A stretch of 64,000 nt of DNA from Talpa occidentalis (taxonomy: Eukaryota > Chordata > Mammalia > Eulipotyphla > Talpidae), in the NCBI RefSeq assembly GCF_014898055.3, contig NW_023605083.1, forward strand, positions 68,999,715 through 69,063,714. Direction: 5' to 3'. Positions within the stretch are counted from its first letter, which is position 1, and each line of letters opens with the position of its first letter. A model generated the notes under the pieces. That model was not told the origin of the DNA. It saw only the letters and a list, made by a program, of their open reading frames with translations, and ran no database searches. Made by a program: the position numbers and the translations under genes. This document shows, piece after piece, positions 24,440 to 35,499 of this stretch.

Positions 24440-24730
24440 GGGCCTTCCCTGGAGGTGCAGCGGTTGAGCGCTGGGCTGCGAAGCTGCCCACAGCCTCTGC
24501 AGTGCTGGTTCAATCCCCACCCGGCCGCAGGTGAGGGTCCCACAGGGCGTGCAGACCTCTCCTGCTGTGCCCACTGCTCCCCTCAGCAGTGTATTTCGTC
24601 GGTCTGCCTGTTCTGTTTCCCATTCTGGCTCTGGTGAATTCTCTCACCCTCCCGTGCTTCTGACTGTACCCAGTGCTTGCATAAATAAATAAATGAACAA
24701 ATAGACAAATAAATAAATAAATCTTTAAAA
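24440..24730 (+). mobile_element. tRNA-derived T+ SINE, intermediate-young
   Basis: The head 'gggccttccctggaggtgca' and the body match the young type. The 3' end has repeated AAATAAATAAAT and 'atctttaaaa'. The target-site duplication AAAAATCTTTATAAACA is perfect at 24423-24439 and 24731-24747. Frames at 24169-24534, 24455-24637 and 24510-24752 fall in it. Confidence 0.95.
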
Positions 24731-24749
24731 AAAAATCTTTATAAACATG

Positions 24750-25695
24750 CAACTAAATGATGCCGTGTTGGAGTATCTCTGCAGATACCAGACTGAGGGC
24801 TGATGGCTGGTTGGAGGACTCACAAGGGCTACACCCCAGTGGTAGTTGCCAAGGGGTGGCTGAGCTTCATAAGTTTCCAGAGGAACAAGTTGCTACCTTG
24901 GAGACCACCTTTATTCCCACCCATGCTAAAGTCACTTAGCCCTTGATAACCCGGGCTGGGCTCTGGAACACATAGCAAGAGGCTGTGGAAAAAGCAACAA
25001 ACAAATACTGAAGTGCAGAAAACTTCATAAATAAACTCTGCAAAAAGTAAAGGGATTAGGTGGATGGGACAGAGAAGGTGACATTGAGAGAGTCAGATGC
25101 TACCTACGAGCTTTAGTTTTCTCACTGAAAAAAAAAAATATGGAGAATGAAACACTAACACTGTGTTGCCAGGGGTGTCAATTACTGAATGTATCTGAAA
25201 AAGTGTTGTAAATATATTGGAGAAATGTTATATTATAGTCTACAATCTTAGTGAAATAAAATGTTAAGCCAGAGTTTTTCTTTACGCTGTTATCCCCACT
25301 GTGAATGTCCTTGCCTTTCATTGTATTTAACTTGAGTCATCCTTTAAAGATTGGCCAAGAGCTAACCCTAACCTCCATCACACACAACCATGGAGCTGGA
25401 AACCTCAGACAGGATTTCTAGCATCTTCCACACTTGTTCTGGGATGTATTCAGGGATGTTACTCAGTGCATATTATAGTAGGTTTTGTAATAAAATAATT
25501 TCATGAAATTCTACAAATAAGATTTTCCTGTTATAGATTCATGGAACACAAAATTATCTTCAAGGTTCCGAGAGGGCCTTAGGGAAATAAACCTGTTCAA
25601 TTCTTATTGAACATGAACTTCTGAAATATGTTTGTCTTGTGCTCCTGCCCTCCCACCATTTATTTTTTAATGTCATATATCTATTACTATTCTAA
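24750..25695. other. Unique noncoding sequence
   Basis: No gene. A possible MIR trace lies at about 25075-25140 ('gagctttagttttctcactg'). Confidence 0.45.
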
Positions 25696-25699
25696 GAGG

Positions 25700-25875
25700 A
25701 ATTTTCCACAGAACACCATTGTGGGCTGTGCTCATCTGGTTTGATGCCCTCATTTTGACAGCAAATGTCTGATGAAGGAGATGAGTTGGCCAAGATCAGG
25801 TTGCTAGTGAAGTTAGTGCTCCAATTCCTGGGGGTTTCTCTCTTGTCAGAACCTGTGTTGGACACGATTTGGAGC
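25700..25875 (-). repeat. MIR-like fragment, antisense
   Basis: 'gtgctcatctggtttgatgc', 'tcattttgacagcaaatg' and 'gagttggccaagatcaggtt' keep the antisense order of a MIR/MIR3-type element. Confidence 0.5.
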
Positions 25876-25879
25876 CTGG

Positions 25880-26130
25880 TTATATTCAGGTCTTATCATG
25901 GTATCCTTTATTTGTTAATGTATGTGTATTTTGAAATGAAAAAAAAAATATGTGCAGAGTCACTCCATCTAGTTTCTGGAACATTTCAATCACTCAATAA
26001 ATGTTAAATCTAAATGTGTCTATTTGTATAGCTTTCCCAATGAGATTGTGAGCCCCTGGGAGGGGTTGTGTCTCCTATAATTCTGCATATCCTCGTGGCT
26101 CAGACAATCTTCCTAGACACACTCAAGCAC
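25880..26130 (+). repeat. Possible L2 3'-end fragments
   Basis: 'caatcactcaataaatgtta' (about 25987) and 'gagattgtgagcccctggga' (about 26042) resemble parts of the L2 3' end, though not in the usual order, so two fragments are likely. Confidence 0.4.
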
Positions 26131-26744
26131 ACAAAACTGCTTTCTCATTTACTGATTGAAAATCAGGGGCAGCCCCAGTTTTATGCTCATTGGAGGAAAA
26201 GGAGAAAGCCTGGCATTAAAGCAATAAAATGAACCATTTCCCCTACAGAGTAAGTCTAACATTAATAAAAGCTTCATGTCGCACTATTATCCTCTCCTCT
26301 TATTATTTTCATGTATTTCATGCTGGATATAAATGTCAGAAGGCTTTCTCTATCTGCATTTTCATGGGATTTATTGTCACTGAAGGAACACACACTGTGA
26401 CTTCTGGCAAGGGAAACTTTGTCCTCAGTGGCCTTTCCTCTCTAGCCTGCCCAAGTCCCTCAGGGATGACAGAGCTTTAGACATGAGGTAGGGAATGCAG
26501 TCTGCTGCCACAAGCTAGAGGGCAAGACCCCCATCTCCTGTTCTTCAATCTTTTGTTTTGGGCCACTTGCTTCTACTCTCTGGACTATCAGGAAGCAGAA
26601 ATGGTGGTACTGAAGTATTCATTGTCCCATTATCCCCACCTAACTCTCCTTAACAGAATCTTGATTTTGTTCAGATCTCTATCTATTATCTGCCTGAACA
26701 GATGATTCATAGGCAGAGACTCTTCCCCGAGAACCGGAAATACA
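26131..26744. other. Unique noncoding sequence
   Basis: Nothing recognised. Confidence 0.5.
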
Positions 26745-26940
26745 TTCTGATTAAACCAGAGATTTTTAAATCCACCATACATCAAAATCATCTGGAGAGC
26801 TGGTTAAAATGCAGACTACTGGGTTCCAGTCTCAGAAATTCTGATCCCATAGATCTGGGAAGGGACCATAGAATTTGCATTTCCAACATGTTCCCAAGGT
26901 GAGGTGGATTATGCTGGTCTGCACATCATGCTTTTCAAAC
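26745..26940 (+). mobile_element. MER5A-like hAT-Charlie MITE
   Basis: The block matches the sense MER5 order: 'catcaaaatcatctggagag', 'tggttaaaatgcagactact', 'gaatttgcatttccaacatg' and 'gctggtctgcacatcatgct'. It is a short nonautonomous DNA transposon of the hAT-Charlie group with no coding capacity. The forward frames at 26702-26902 and 26904-27098 simply cross it. Confidence 0.85.
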
Positions 26941-27472
26941 CACCCATCTCAGTCAATGGAGACATCCCATTCCCCAGGTGGTATGATTATATTTTAACTA
27001 ATCTCCAGCATAGAACCCAAGGCACAGATATGGGCTCAAGTAGCTTATTGGGACATGATGCTAGGAATCACTGTGAAGGAGTCAGAGAAAGCCACTGAGG
27101 GTAAATGAATGGATCAGTGTCCTTCCTCTTTGTGTTACTGGAAGTTATTGCTACCAGAGACCTTCTGCAGGATTCAGAATTCACCCCTCAAGGAATGAAG
27201 AAGCCAAGCTTTAGTTCCCATCCCTGGTTTGTTTGCAGTGGCTCCTAGAACTTTTAATTCCCTGGCGCTTGCAACCTGGCTCACACATACTCTGATCACA
27301 CTCTAGAGGATGCTTTCAGGCTCAGAGATGGGTTGCCTGAGAAACAAATCAGGGATATAGGTGATATGTAGGTGATCTGACAGGTCCATGGCATATCAGA
27401 GTAAATACAGTTTCCACTATTGATGAACAGGTGATGTTGGCTTGGCCAACACAATGCGAGGGACCTCTTGTC
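26941..27472. other. Unique noncoding sequence
   Basis: Nothing recognised. Confidence 0.5.
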
Positions 27473-27489
27473 AAAGTTCCTTCATTCTT

Positions 27490-27763
27490 TATTTTTAAGA
27501 TTTATTTATTTATGCATGCAAGAACTGGAATACTAAACAGAGGCATGGGGGTGGGGGCGGTGAGGGGATTCACCAGAGACAGAGGTGGGAACAGAACAGG
27601 CAGATTGACTGAAATACACTGCTGAGGGGAGCAGTGGGCAAGTCAGGAGAGGTGTGTTGCTCCACGTGGGTAGCTCTCTGGCCGGGGATTGAACTCATGC
27701 TGCAGTGGCTGCAGATAGCTCCATAGGTTTCATCTTAACCCCTTGCGACACCAGGGAGGCCCC
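27490..27763 (-). mobile_element. tRNA-derived T+ SINE, older type
   Basis: The antisense copy starts with 'aagatttatttatttatgca' and ends 'caccagggaggcc'. The target-site duplication AAAGTTCCTTCATTCTT (27473-27489) and AAAGTTTCTTCATTCTT (27764-27780) differ by one base. The B box is preserved on the minus strand as a GTTCAATCCCC-like string. Confidence 0.95.
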
Positions 27764-27780
27764 AAAGTTTCTTCATTCTT

Positions 27781-28100
27781 AAGAAAACCATTGAAGGGAA
27801 ATCTTTCCCTCTGGGTGTTGTCATATCTGACTAGGACATTGAAATTACTGTGTCATATTATGAACATAGGTACCCTTAAGATGAAAGCACCGCCGATGAG
27901 AGCAAAGCATGGAGTTTAATGCAAGCTGCGTCTTTGATTGAGTTATTGAGATACTGATATACTATGGCTGGAACCACTGATTTTATTGCTATGAGAGATA
28001 ATAAATGGTGTCATTGTTAAACCCTGTTGAAACTGGGGTATTCTTTTAGTGGTTGTGGAAGCATCTGATACAGATTTCCTGAAATGCCACATTGAAATTG
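27781..28100. other. Unique noncoding sequence
   Basis: Nothing recognised. Confidence 0.5.
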
Positions 28101-28104
28101 TGCT

Positions 28105-28265
28105 TTATACCCTCTTTACTTCAAACATGGTGCGAGGCCTAGAAGCATCACCAGGGAGCTGGTGAGAAATTCAGATTTTCAGGTTGCATTCAGACCTGCT
28201 GAATCGGGATTTGCATTCACCCTGGGTCCTGGTGATCCATGTGCTTATTCAAGTGTCAGGAGTCC
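28105..28265 (-). mobile_element. MER5-like hAT-Charlie MITE, antisense
   Basis: 'agcatcaccagggagctggt', 'gagaaattcagattttcagg', 'agacctgctgaatcgggatt' and 'gtcctggtgatccatgtgc' follow the antisense MER5A/B order. Confidence 0.75.
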
Positions 28266-28965
28266 GACTTTATAGAGTCCTGATGATTAAAGGAGCTCAT
28301 GGACAGGAGCACACAACTCATGTTGAATTTGTTATTTTAGTTATTAATAACTAAATAGTTATTTGGTGTCTCCTTCTACTCTTATTCCTCATCCCTTATT
28401 TAAAAACAAGATGGCATAAGACTATGGAAATGTATCCAAACGTGAAATTCACTGCTTGTTAATTAGTCTGGAAGGTAATTTTTACATAGGAAATGGTTTT
28501 CCTAAATATTAATGAGAAATTACAAATGCATTCTGTAGACAGACAACATTGAGAGTTAAGGGTGAGTAGAGGGAGGTGAGGATAAAAGTATGTACACACA
28601 TAAACATGATTATATACTGGGATTGAACTTGTATTTTTTCAAATTCTGACCCATGGTAATTTGAATTAGTACCAGAGTAATTCTCATAAACAAATCAATC
28701 ACCTACTGGAAAAGAAAATAAATAATTAACTCTCCTGATCTAGATTAGGCTCTGTTCTCATGTTAGAAGAGACTGGAACAAGACGGTAGCCTGAGATGTC
28801 CCAAAACAGCATTTCTTAAATTATACTCTTCAGAATTTCAGAGAGTAAAATATTTAGGACTTGAATCATGAATCTGTGGTCAAACAAGCTTAAAAATGTC
28901 AGGAGACAATGACAGAGGTGAGTTTTACTCAATTATTTTTGTAATCCATCAATACTCAAGAGGCT
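28266..28965. other. Unique noncoding sequence
   Basis: Nothing recognised beyond a small AT palindrome-like stretch near 28345-28365. Confidence 0.5.
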
Positions 28966-28969
28966 CTTT

Positions 28970-29520
28970 TATCCTTTCCCAGTACTGTGCCCACATTTTC
29001 CTAAGAGGCGCCAGTATCTACACTCCTATCCCCACAATGCAATCCGCATAGAGCAGCTGGGGTAGTCTTTTTAAAATGCTAATGAGATTGGTCATTCTTT
29101 TCAAAATAAATCAATATAATTTATATTCATAAATGTATTTTTCCTCTAACTTTGTCAACAAATTCTTTTCCTAGTGCACGTGTATTCTTCACAATGCCAT
29201 GGCTGACCATCCCCCTTGTCCTTCCATTTTGTTGAAAATGCCCAAATATTACTTCTCTGAGCTTTCTTACATACTTAAATTCTATTTTCTCAAACAGGCA
29301 ATTTCTTATACTCCTCCCGTCTCTTAGAACACACTCTACATTCCTTTCAGAGCAAGTTATAATTTCTAGCAGTATTTTTATTTAAGTTAATATTTGTCTC
29401 TCCCCCAGAAGAAAATCCATAAGAGATCTTATTCAGCACAGCGACTCTGTGCCCAGCACAGTGTCTGTTGCATAGGAGACAATCAGCAAATATTTATTTA
29501 ATGACTGAATAAACGGTGCA
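28970..29520 (+). mobile_element. L2 LINE 3' region, sense
   Basis: Sense L2 landmarks occur in order: 'gcagctggggtagtcttttt' (about 29053), 'aaatgctaatgagattggtc', a thinned middle, and the 3' terminus 'cccagcacagtgtctgttgc' followed by 'aatatttatttaatgactga' (to about 29510). Confidence 0.75.
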
Positions 29521-29639
29521 TTACAAACACAGCAACACATGGGATTTTTCTAATGGATTTGAACGTGGGGATTTTTTTCAACCTAGGAGTATTATTCCAT
29601 GGCATATATTTTGAGAAATGCTTTTTGAAAGTCAATTCC

Positions 29640-29815
29640 ACTCTTCCTAAGTGTGAAAAGTTATAACTACATTTCAAGCTCCGACTCGCTGGGTGACCAT
29701 GGGCAAAGTTATTTCAAGCTTGAGACTCACTTGTGGAATGATGAGGCTAGATGAGATAATCTCTACAATCCTTTATAGGCCTCAAACTCTGAAGTTCTAA
29801 TCATATAGAAAGAGT
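29640..29815 (+). repeat. MIR SINE, sense
   Basis: 'ctgggtgaccatgggcaaag' (about 29689), then 'gagactcacttgtggaatga' and 'gaggctagatgagataatct' keep the MIR order. Confidence 0.75.
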
Positions 29816-29984
29816 ACCACTTTCACTTTGGTCATGGTGGGAATTCTCCATGAGGAAGTCAAATTGACTGACCTCATTTCACTCCAGAGTATTTATAGTC
29901 TGGGATGGGAGACCAGGGAAAGGAAGTCAATACAGCATATCTAGCTTTCCACGAGCCATTTCACCAAGTCTTCTCTGATGTCTT

Positions 29985-30720
29985 TGTAGAAAAGAGTGAG
30001 GAATGGGACTTGATGGAGGTGTGATGGACTTGTTTTGTAACTGGTTGAAAGATGGTCCCCAGGAGTGTTAATTAATGGATCAATGCTAACCTTGAAGACA
30101 GGGACTGGAGATAGCCTGCAGGCTCAGTCCTTTGTCCTGCCCTGTTCGACATTTTTTTATCAATGTCTTGGATGAAGAGTGAGAGCTCGCGATCATCAAA
30201 TATGTAGGTGACATGACAGTAGGAATATGTTGGATGGCAGAATCAGAATTCAAAGTGATCTGAACAGCCCAGAGAAGTGAACTCTATCCAAAATGAAGAA
30301 ATGTTGTAATATAAAAGGAAAGTCCTAGAAGTAGAAGTCACAACCAATTGTAAAAGTATAGTTACAATAATGCACGTGTGTGTGTGTGCGTGTGTGTGTG
30401 TGTGCATGTTGCATGTTGTGTGCCTAAATAGCCTTTTGGAGTTTTAGTTGATAGTAAAATCAATATGATACAATAATAAAAGGTAGCCACACATCATCAA
30501 TATTTATTACATGTTGAAAATCCATAAGTACAAATCTAACATATAAAGAGTCAAAGGATAAATGATAACTGCTTCCTAATCAGATGAAGCTCATATATTA
30601 CAAATAGACTATAGAATAGAGTCAGGAATAGTGACAAGAGAGTGAGGAAAAGAATGAAAATAATTGAGATTTAGTCCAAAGAAAAGCAGCTTAACTTTGG
30701 AGACTCTGCAGGATCCTCCC
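29985..30720 (+). mobile_element. L3/CR1 LINE reverse-transcriptase remnant
   Basis: The segment around 30135-30235 resembles the CR1-clade reverse transcriptase: 'caatgtcttggatgaagagt' corresponds to the INDLDEG-type motif and 'atcatcaaatatgtaggtga' to the region just before and including the FADD catalytic box. The order downstream (lysine-rich block, then 'ttggagttttagttgatagt') also fits. The frame is broken many times. It is an ancient, inactive CR1-type LINE, a family that died out in placental ancestors. The 3' limit is approximate and interrupted by a TG microsatellite. Confidence 0.65.
30374..30404. repeat. (TG)n microsatellite, interrupted
   Basis: A TG run with a single C interruption, inside the L3/CR1 remnant. 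Confidence 0.9.
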
Positions 30721-31560
30721 ATCTCCACCAGTCAGAATTCTATGTCTGTGACTTAATTCTTCAGTAATTGAAACTCTAATCACCTATCACAGTGTGTTCA
30801 CATTGCTGTGTGTCTCTCCAAAGGTCAGCAGTTATTTAAAGGCAGGATTTGTATTTGTCAGATCACCATCAGCCACCCAGCAATTAATTTAGAAACTAGA
30901 GCATGGAATCAATGAGTTGAATAAATAGAAACATTGCTACTTTTCTTTGATATCTTTAGTATTGTAAGGATTTATATTTAATCTTTACAACCTAATGAAT
31001 TAGCAGAAGTTTCAACTGGAGGGGGAAATATATGCCATGTGATAACCATAGGTTTCCAAACATGCCTTGGGCTACTGGGAAAGATAGTGAGTTTCTCATC
31101 ACTGGTGGCAATCAAGCCAAATTTGGAATGTGGAGGGTCATTTGATTGGAGCTACTTTAGACAAGAGTCTAACCATGCATTCTGTTTGCCTGAGTGACTT
31201 TTCTATCCCTTAAAACTTGATTTTGATGCAGAGGTTTCTCCTACAAAGTTTGTTTTGATTCCCCAGAACAGCGAGTTCTTTCTTGAATATTGTCTGCCAT
31301 TTTGTACCTACGGGACTTTAGTCTCACTATCTGCTGGTCAATAGCCCACCCACATTTTGTATGCAAAATCCCTACCCATCCTTTAGATAATTTCTCACGC
31401 TTGACTTTTGCATGAAATACTTAACAAACAACCCACCCAAACTTATCCTTTCCTCATCTGCATTTGTCTGAGGCAATAGTCCCTCTCCTATACCTTTACC
31501 GTCATCTGGTTTTTATTATATAGTTGTCAATATGAATTACCACCAACTCAAAAGAGGAGA
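30721..31560. other. Unique noncoding sequence
   Basis: Nothing recognised. Confidence 0.5.
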
Positions 31561-31561
31561 A

Positions 31562-31604
<43 letters not shown>
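31562..31604. repeat. (TG)5(TA)16 compound microsatellite
   Basis: An uninterrupted TG run passing directly into TA. Confidence 0.95.
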
Positions 31605-31607
<3 letters not shown>

Positions 31608-32425
31608 CATCAATTAAGGGATTTCCTTTTTCTGTCACATTTCTGCTAAAACCCAAATTATAAGATTAGAGATTATTATTCAGATTTTTAAAGCATGCAG
31701 CTATCCACCTACAAATGCCACAACTCCTCCTGGTGTTTTTTTCTCCCTGTATATAAATCAGTGTTTAAGCAAGTGCTGGGCCTATTTTCCTATGATCCAC
31801 AACTGGAGAGTGAGAACTACCTGCTCTGGAGGTGTTGAAATAGGGGTGAGAAAATGAAGCAAATACCTCAACCACAGGAAGGGAAAATAAAAAAAAAAAA
31901 AAAAGAGTTAAAGTAATTGAAATTCACCATAAGACTCTAGGCTGGCAGAAGGAAATCAGGGTGATAAGCACCCATCACTACATTTTGGTTGACAAGTTTG
32001 TTTACCAACATGTGGTTTCTTGTCTGGCAGAAGGAAGCTTTTTAAGAAAGCTTGTTGTGATTCTCTCCTATTTCTCTTTGGGCATCAAATGGTTTCATCC
32101 AATAATATTTGTATGAATAAGAGTAAATAAGTAAATGAGAAGCATATGGGTAAAATTTTCCTTGCAATGTGCTTTGGTGTTGGAAGAAAGTAAAAAAGTT
32201 GCTACAGAAAGGCTCTGCCAGACTTTGCTTGGTTGGGGGAGAATTGGGCATCATTTAAAAATCTCCCTGACTGTAGGTCCATCTCCCCCTCCTCCCAACA
32301 CTGGCTCCTATTTACTGAATAGTGTTTGGTAGGAATTGCTTTGCCCACAGCACTGGGCTTCCTGCCACAGAAAACCAGATGGGTTTCCTATCCTTAGAAA
32401 ACTATTATTTAGTAAATATCAATAA
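31605..32425. other. Unique noncoding sequence
   Basis: Holds an A-run at about 31889-31904 with no retroposon attached. No gene or repeat is recognised. Confidence 0.5.
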
Positions 32426-32429
32426 CAGT

Positions 32430-32595
32430 GCCAGCCAGGCTTCTAAGCTTTTTGTGGGATCACTGTATTTAATACTCTTCATGTCCTGATGACATTCTGA
32501 CTTTGTACCTTGGTATTCTTACTTGTGCCATGGTGGTCTATTTGCCCCAATTTACAGAAGTGGTGAATAAGACAGAAGAAGTGTAAGGAAGTCAG
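32430..32595 (-). repeat. MIR fragment, antisense
   Basis: 'gatcactgtatttaatactc' then 'gccccaatttacagaagtgg' matches the antisense MIR core order. Confidence 0.55.
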
Positions 32596-32857
32596 TCAAC
32601 ATTAAAGATCTAGCAAACGTATTCACTGGGACTTGTCTCCAGGAAGCCTATCTCCACCGTTCTTAGAGTTAACTTCTGGACTATTCCTCTTCACTATCCC
32701 GGGACTACAAACCACTGGCTGAGCCAGGAGTGAATACACTGTCTTGTTTTATTTGCAAGTCTGAACCATGAGGCAGATATTCTTCCAATATTTTTATTGG
32801 TAATGCAACTCAGATGCAGTTTAGGAGAAAAAAAAAATGTATTAAAATCATAGAGGT

Positions 32858-33139
32858 GGGGCCTCCCCGGTGGTGCAAGGGGCTAAGAACCACACTATGA
32901 AGCAATCTGCAGCCTCTGCAGCATGAGTTCGATCCCCAGATGGCCAGGGAGCAACCCACATGGCACAGCAGACCTCTTCTGACTCGCTCACTGCTCCCCT
33001 CAGCAGTGTACTTGCGTCAATCTGCCTGTTCTATTATTCACTCTGTCTCTGGTGAATCCTCTCACCCCCCACATCTCTGGCCTGTACCCCAGCTCTTGTA
33101 TGCATAAATAAATAAATCTTTAAAAAAATAAAAATAAAT
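32858..33139 (+). mobile_element. tRNA-derived T+ SINE, older type
   Basis: Begins 'ggggcctccccggtggtgca', has the B box 'gagttcgatcccc' and a 3' 'gcataaataaataaatcttt'. The target site AAAATCATAGAG (32844-32855) recurs as AAAATCACAGAG (33140-33151) with one mismatch. Confidence 0.93.
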
Positions 33140-33243
33140 AAAATCACAGAGCTTGAGAATGACGGACACCAGGATTTGAACTCAGATTTCAGCCTAAGGC
33201 TATGTTGTGCACTAAGAGTGGTCTTTAAATTAACTGCATCAGA

Positions 33244-33430
33244 GGAGGAGGAGGAAGAGGGATCAGAGGGAGGGAGGGAGGGGAACAGGGGACTGAGGTG
33301 ATGGTGCACAGGTGCACTGGTGAAGGAAACTCTGTGGGGACTACACCTCAGGGTGGGGGGAAGCAAATATTGTTTAAAAATGAGCAATGATGTAAAAAAT
33401 TTAAAAAAAATTAATAACAAATAAATTAAA
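33244..33430 (+). mobile_element. Short LINE-like 3' end insertion (about 190 bp)
   Basis: A 5'-truncated, A-tailed fragment flanked by a perfect 13-bp target duplication TAACTGCATCAGA (33231-33243 and 33431-33443). It begins in a GA-rich tract and ends 'aaaaatgagcaatgatgtaa' plus an A-rich tail. A similar tail ('aaaaatgaacaatgacgtaa') occurs at about 62500. This suggests a dispersed LINE family whose 3' end differs from the L1 at 33487. Confidence 0.75.
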
Positions 33431-33433
33431 TAA

Positions 33434-34165
33434 CTGCATCAGAATCCCACCATGGGGAAGGGGCTGTGCTGGTTAAAACAAGATCCAGCAATTCCACTCC
33501 TAGGTATTTACCCTAATGACACATAAACAGTAATTCCAAAGGGCACCTGCACCCCTATGGTAATAGCAGCACTATTTACAAGAGCTAAGCTATGGAAGCA
33601 ACCCAAATGCCCCAAAATAGATGACTGGATCAAGAAGATGTGGTACATATACACCATGGAGTATTACTCAGCAATCAAAAAAGATAAACACATGCAGTTT
33701 GCAGCAACATGGATGGAGTTAGAAGGGATCATGCTCAGCGAAATAAGCCAGAAAGAAAAAGTAAAATACCGGAGGGTCTCACTCATAGCAGGAATTTAGA
33801 AAACCTAAATAAGAGACCAGAAAAAAAACTAATCAATACAAAGTAAAAATCAAAATCAACAAGCTACTATAAACCAGAGACACTTTACAGAGCGCAGAGC
33901 GGGGGCGGGGGAGAGTCTGGGGCAGGGAAAGGAAGGACTAGAGTCAAAATAAGGGGGGAGGTGCAATTTTATGGGGAATATAACCAAAATGAAAATGCAT
34001 ACATTGTGCAAAGATGGAAAAAGATGTAAGAATTATACAAAATAAAATATTTAAATAAAAAAAAAAAACAAGGTCCTGATTTCAGACCATCTGGATAATC
34101 TCTGAATCAGCACCACTGATTCAGAGTGGTGGGCCTCAGGGTCTTCACTTTTAAAGTGATCAGAT
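33434..34165 (+). mobile_element. MER5-like element, split by an L1
   Basis: The left part 33434-33486 ('ctgcatcagaatcccacc', 'gctggttaaaaca') and the right part 34077-34165 ('cctgatttcagaccatctgg', 'ctctgaatcag', 'ggtgggcctcagg') join into one sense MER5-type (hAT-Charlie) element once the L1 and one target-site copy are removed. Confidence 0.65.
33487..34064 (+). mobile_element. 5'-truncated L1, ORF2 C-terminus plus 3'UTR
   Basis: The insertion starts in the last part of ORF2. The readable frame 33557-33799 (80 codons) ends with the C-terminal ORF2 signature (FTRAKLWKQPKCP, then YTMEYYSAIKKDKHMQF and WMELEGIMLSEISQKEK). A 3'UTR with 'aaatcaaaatcaacaagc', a G-rich tract at 33901-33927 and an A tail follows. 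Target sites AAAACAAGATCC (33475-33486) and AAAACAAGGTCC (34065-34076) differ by one base. It is dead on arrival: no 5'UTR, ORF1, endonuclease or reverse transcriptase domain is present. Confidence 0.95.
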
Positions 34166-35495
34166 AGTTTCCGACTTTAAAAACTGAGTGTCTCGTGCTG
34201 TCAACTAAGCCCTCTTGAGAGAGAGAGGCACCCACCAGCTAACATCCATTGGGTAATTTAAAAGGAGATGGAAGAGAAAGACAGTTTGAGTGTGGACTGA
34301 TAAAAGAATGAAATGGCTATACAACAAATTGGAAAATTAGGTGACTTTGCAGTCTCTCTAGATTCATTTGTAAGGTCTTGGATTCTAGACATCTCTTAAA
34401 TCCTGGGAACGACAATAGGGGGAGAAAGGTCAGCACATCTGGATACAATACCTACCTCCCACATTTTGATGTTGAACTCCCTGTGACTTACGTCTTCTCT
34501 CTGCCTTTTAAATTCTCTATTTGTAGGATCTGCGCCTTGTTGATCTTTATGCAAATGAAGTTAACTACACATCTAAATCAGTGGACACACAGTAGGTATT
34601 CAATAGCCTTTTGGTTCTCTTTTCAGTTGGCTTTTGATAATACTTTATGACCGGTCACTTTATTGAGGTCACTTTATTGAGGATGCCAATCTTCACCACC
34701 CAAGTCTGCATTATACCAGCCATTATAAATTTCCTATTAGCCAATTATTTCCTTTCTCTTAGACCATAAAACTGTCTTCAAGGGAAAGCAGTTGCCTGTT
34801 AATATGAAGTTCACTGTTAGTGGTAGGTGATGACTTATCATTCTCTTGGACTATGTTAACCTCCAAGAAGCAATCAGCTAGTAAAATCACAGATGGGACT
34901 TATTAGGGAACAGAACAGAAGAAAGAGAGAGTGTGTAATTTCATGGCCATAGCCACATGCACTTCTAGCTTCCCACCTTGGACTTCTCACCTATATGAAC
35001 TCTGAATTGCCACCCACTCTCTGTCATGGGAAATTGTATCAGGGGAAGAATACAATGGATCCAGTTATGGGTTCTGTTGTTTGCTGATCTGTACATGTAT
35101 GAAATCTCTTGTCTCCCAATCTCTACATAAGGTTCTGAATAGTTATGTTGACAACTTTCATCAGAGGAAAATGAAGGCATGAAAAATTGATTACATCAAA
35201 TGAATGAATGTCTAATGGGAAAAAAATCAAAAAATTATAAGTTGGTAGAGAAATATTGGGCTCAAAAGTCCTCCAAGAATATTGTTTAAATTGCAAGTTC
35301 CATTACTGTCTCTATCTATCTGAAATACTAGTTCAAAAATAACACCTTTATTTTAGGCAGAAACATAAAATTGTCAAATTATATAGAACATAGTCATTTA
35401 TAAGAACTTTTAGGCAATTCTCTCCTTGGAGGAAATCAGTAGCTTGTTCACAATTCATATGGTAACACACTTCATATTGTTACTTTATAAATCCA
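34166..35495. other. Unique noncoding sequence
   Basis: No gene. A perfect 14-bp tandem duplication is at 34653-34680. Nothing else is recognised. Confidence 0.45.
34653..34680. repeat. 14-bp perfect tandem duplication
   Basis: GGTCACTTTATTGA occurs twice head to tail (34653-34666, 34667-34680). Confidence 0.95.
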
Positions 35496-35499
35496 ATGG

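Noticed and set aside
33557..33799. 80-codon forward frame as a small protein gene
   Set aside because: It is the C-terminal tail of L1 ORF2 inside a 5'-truncated insertion with its own target duplication.
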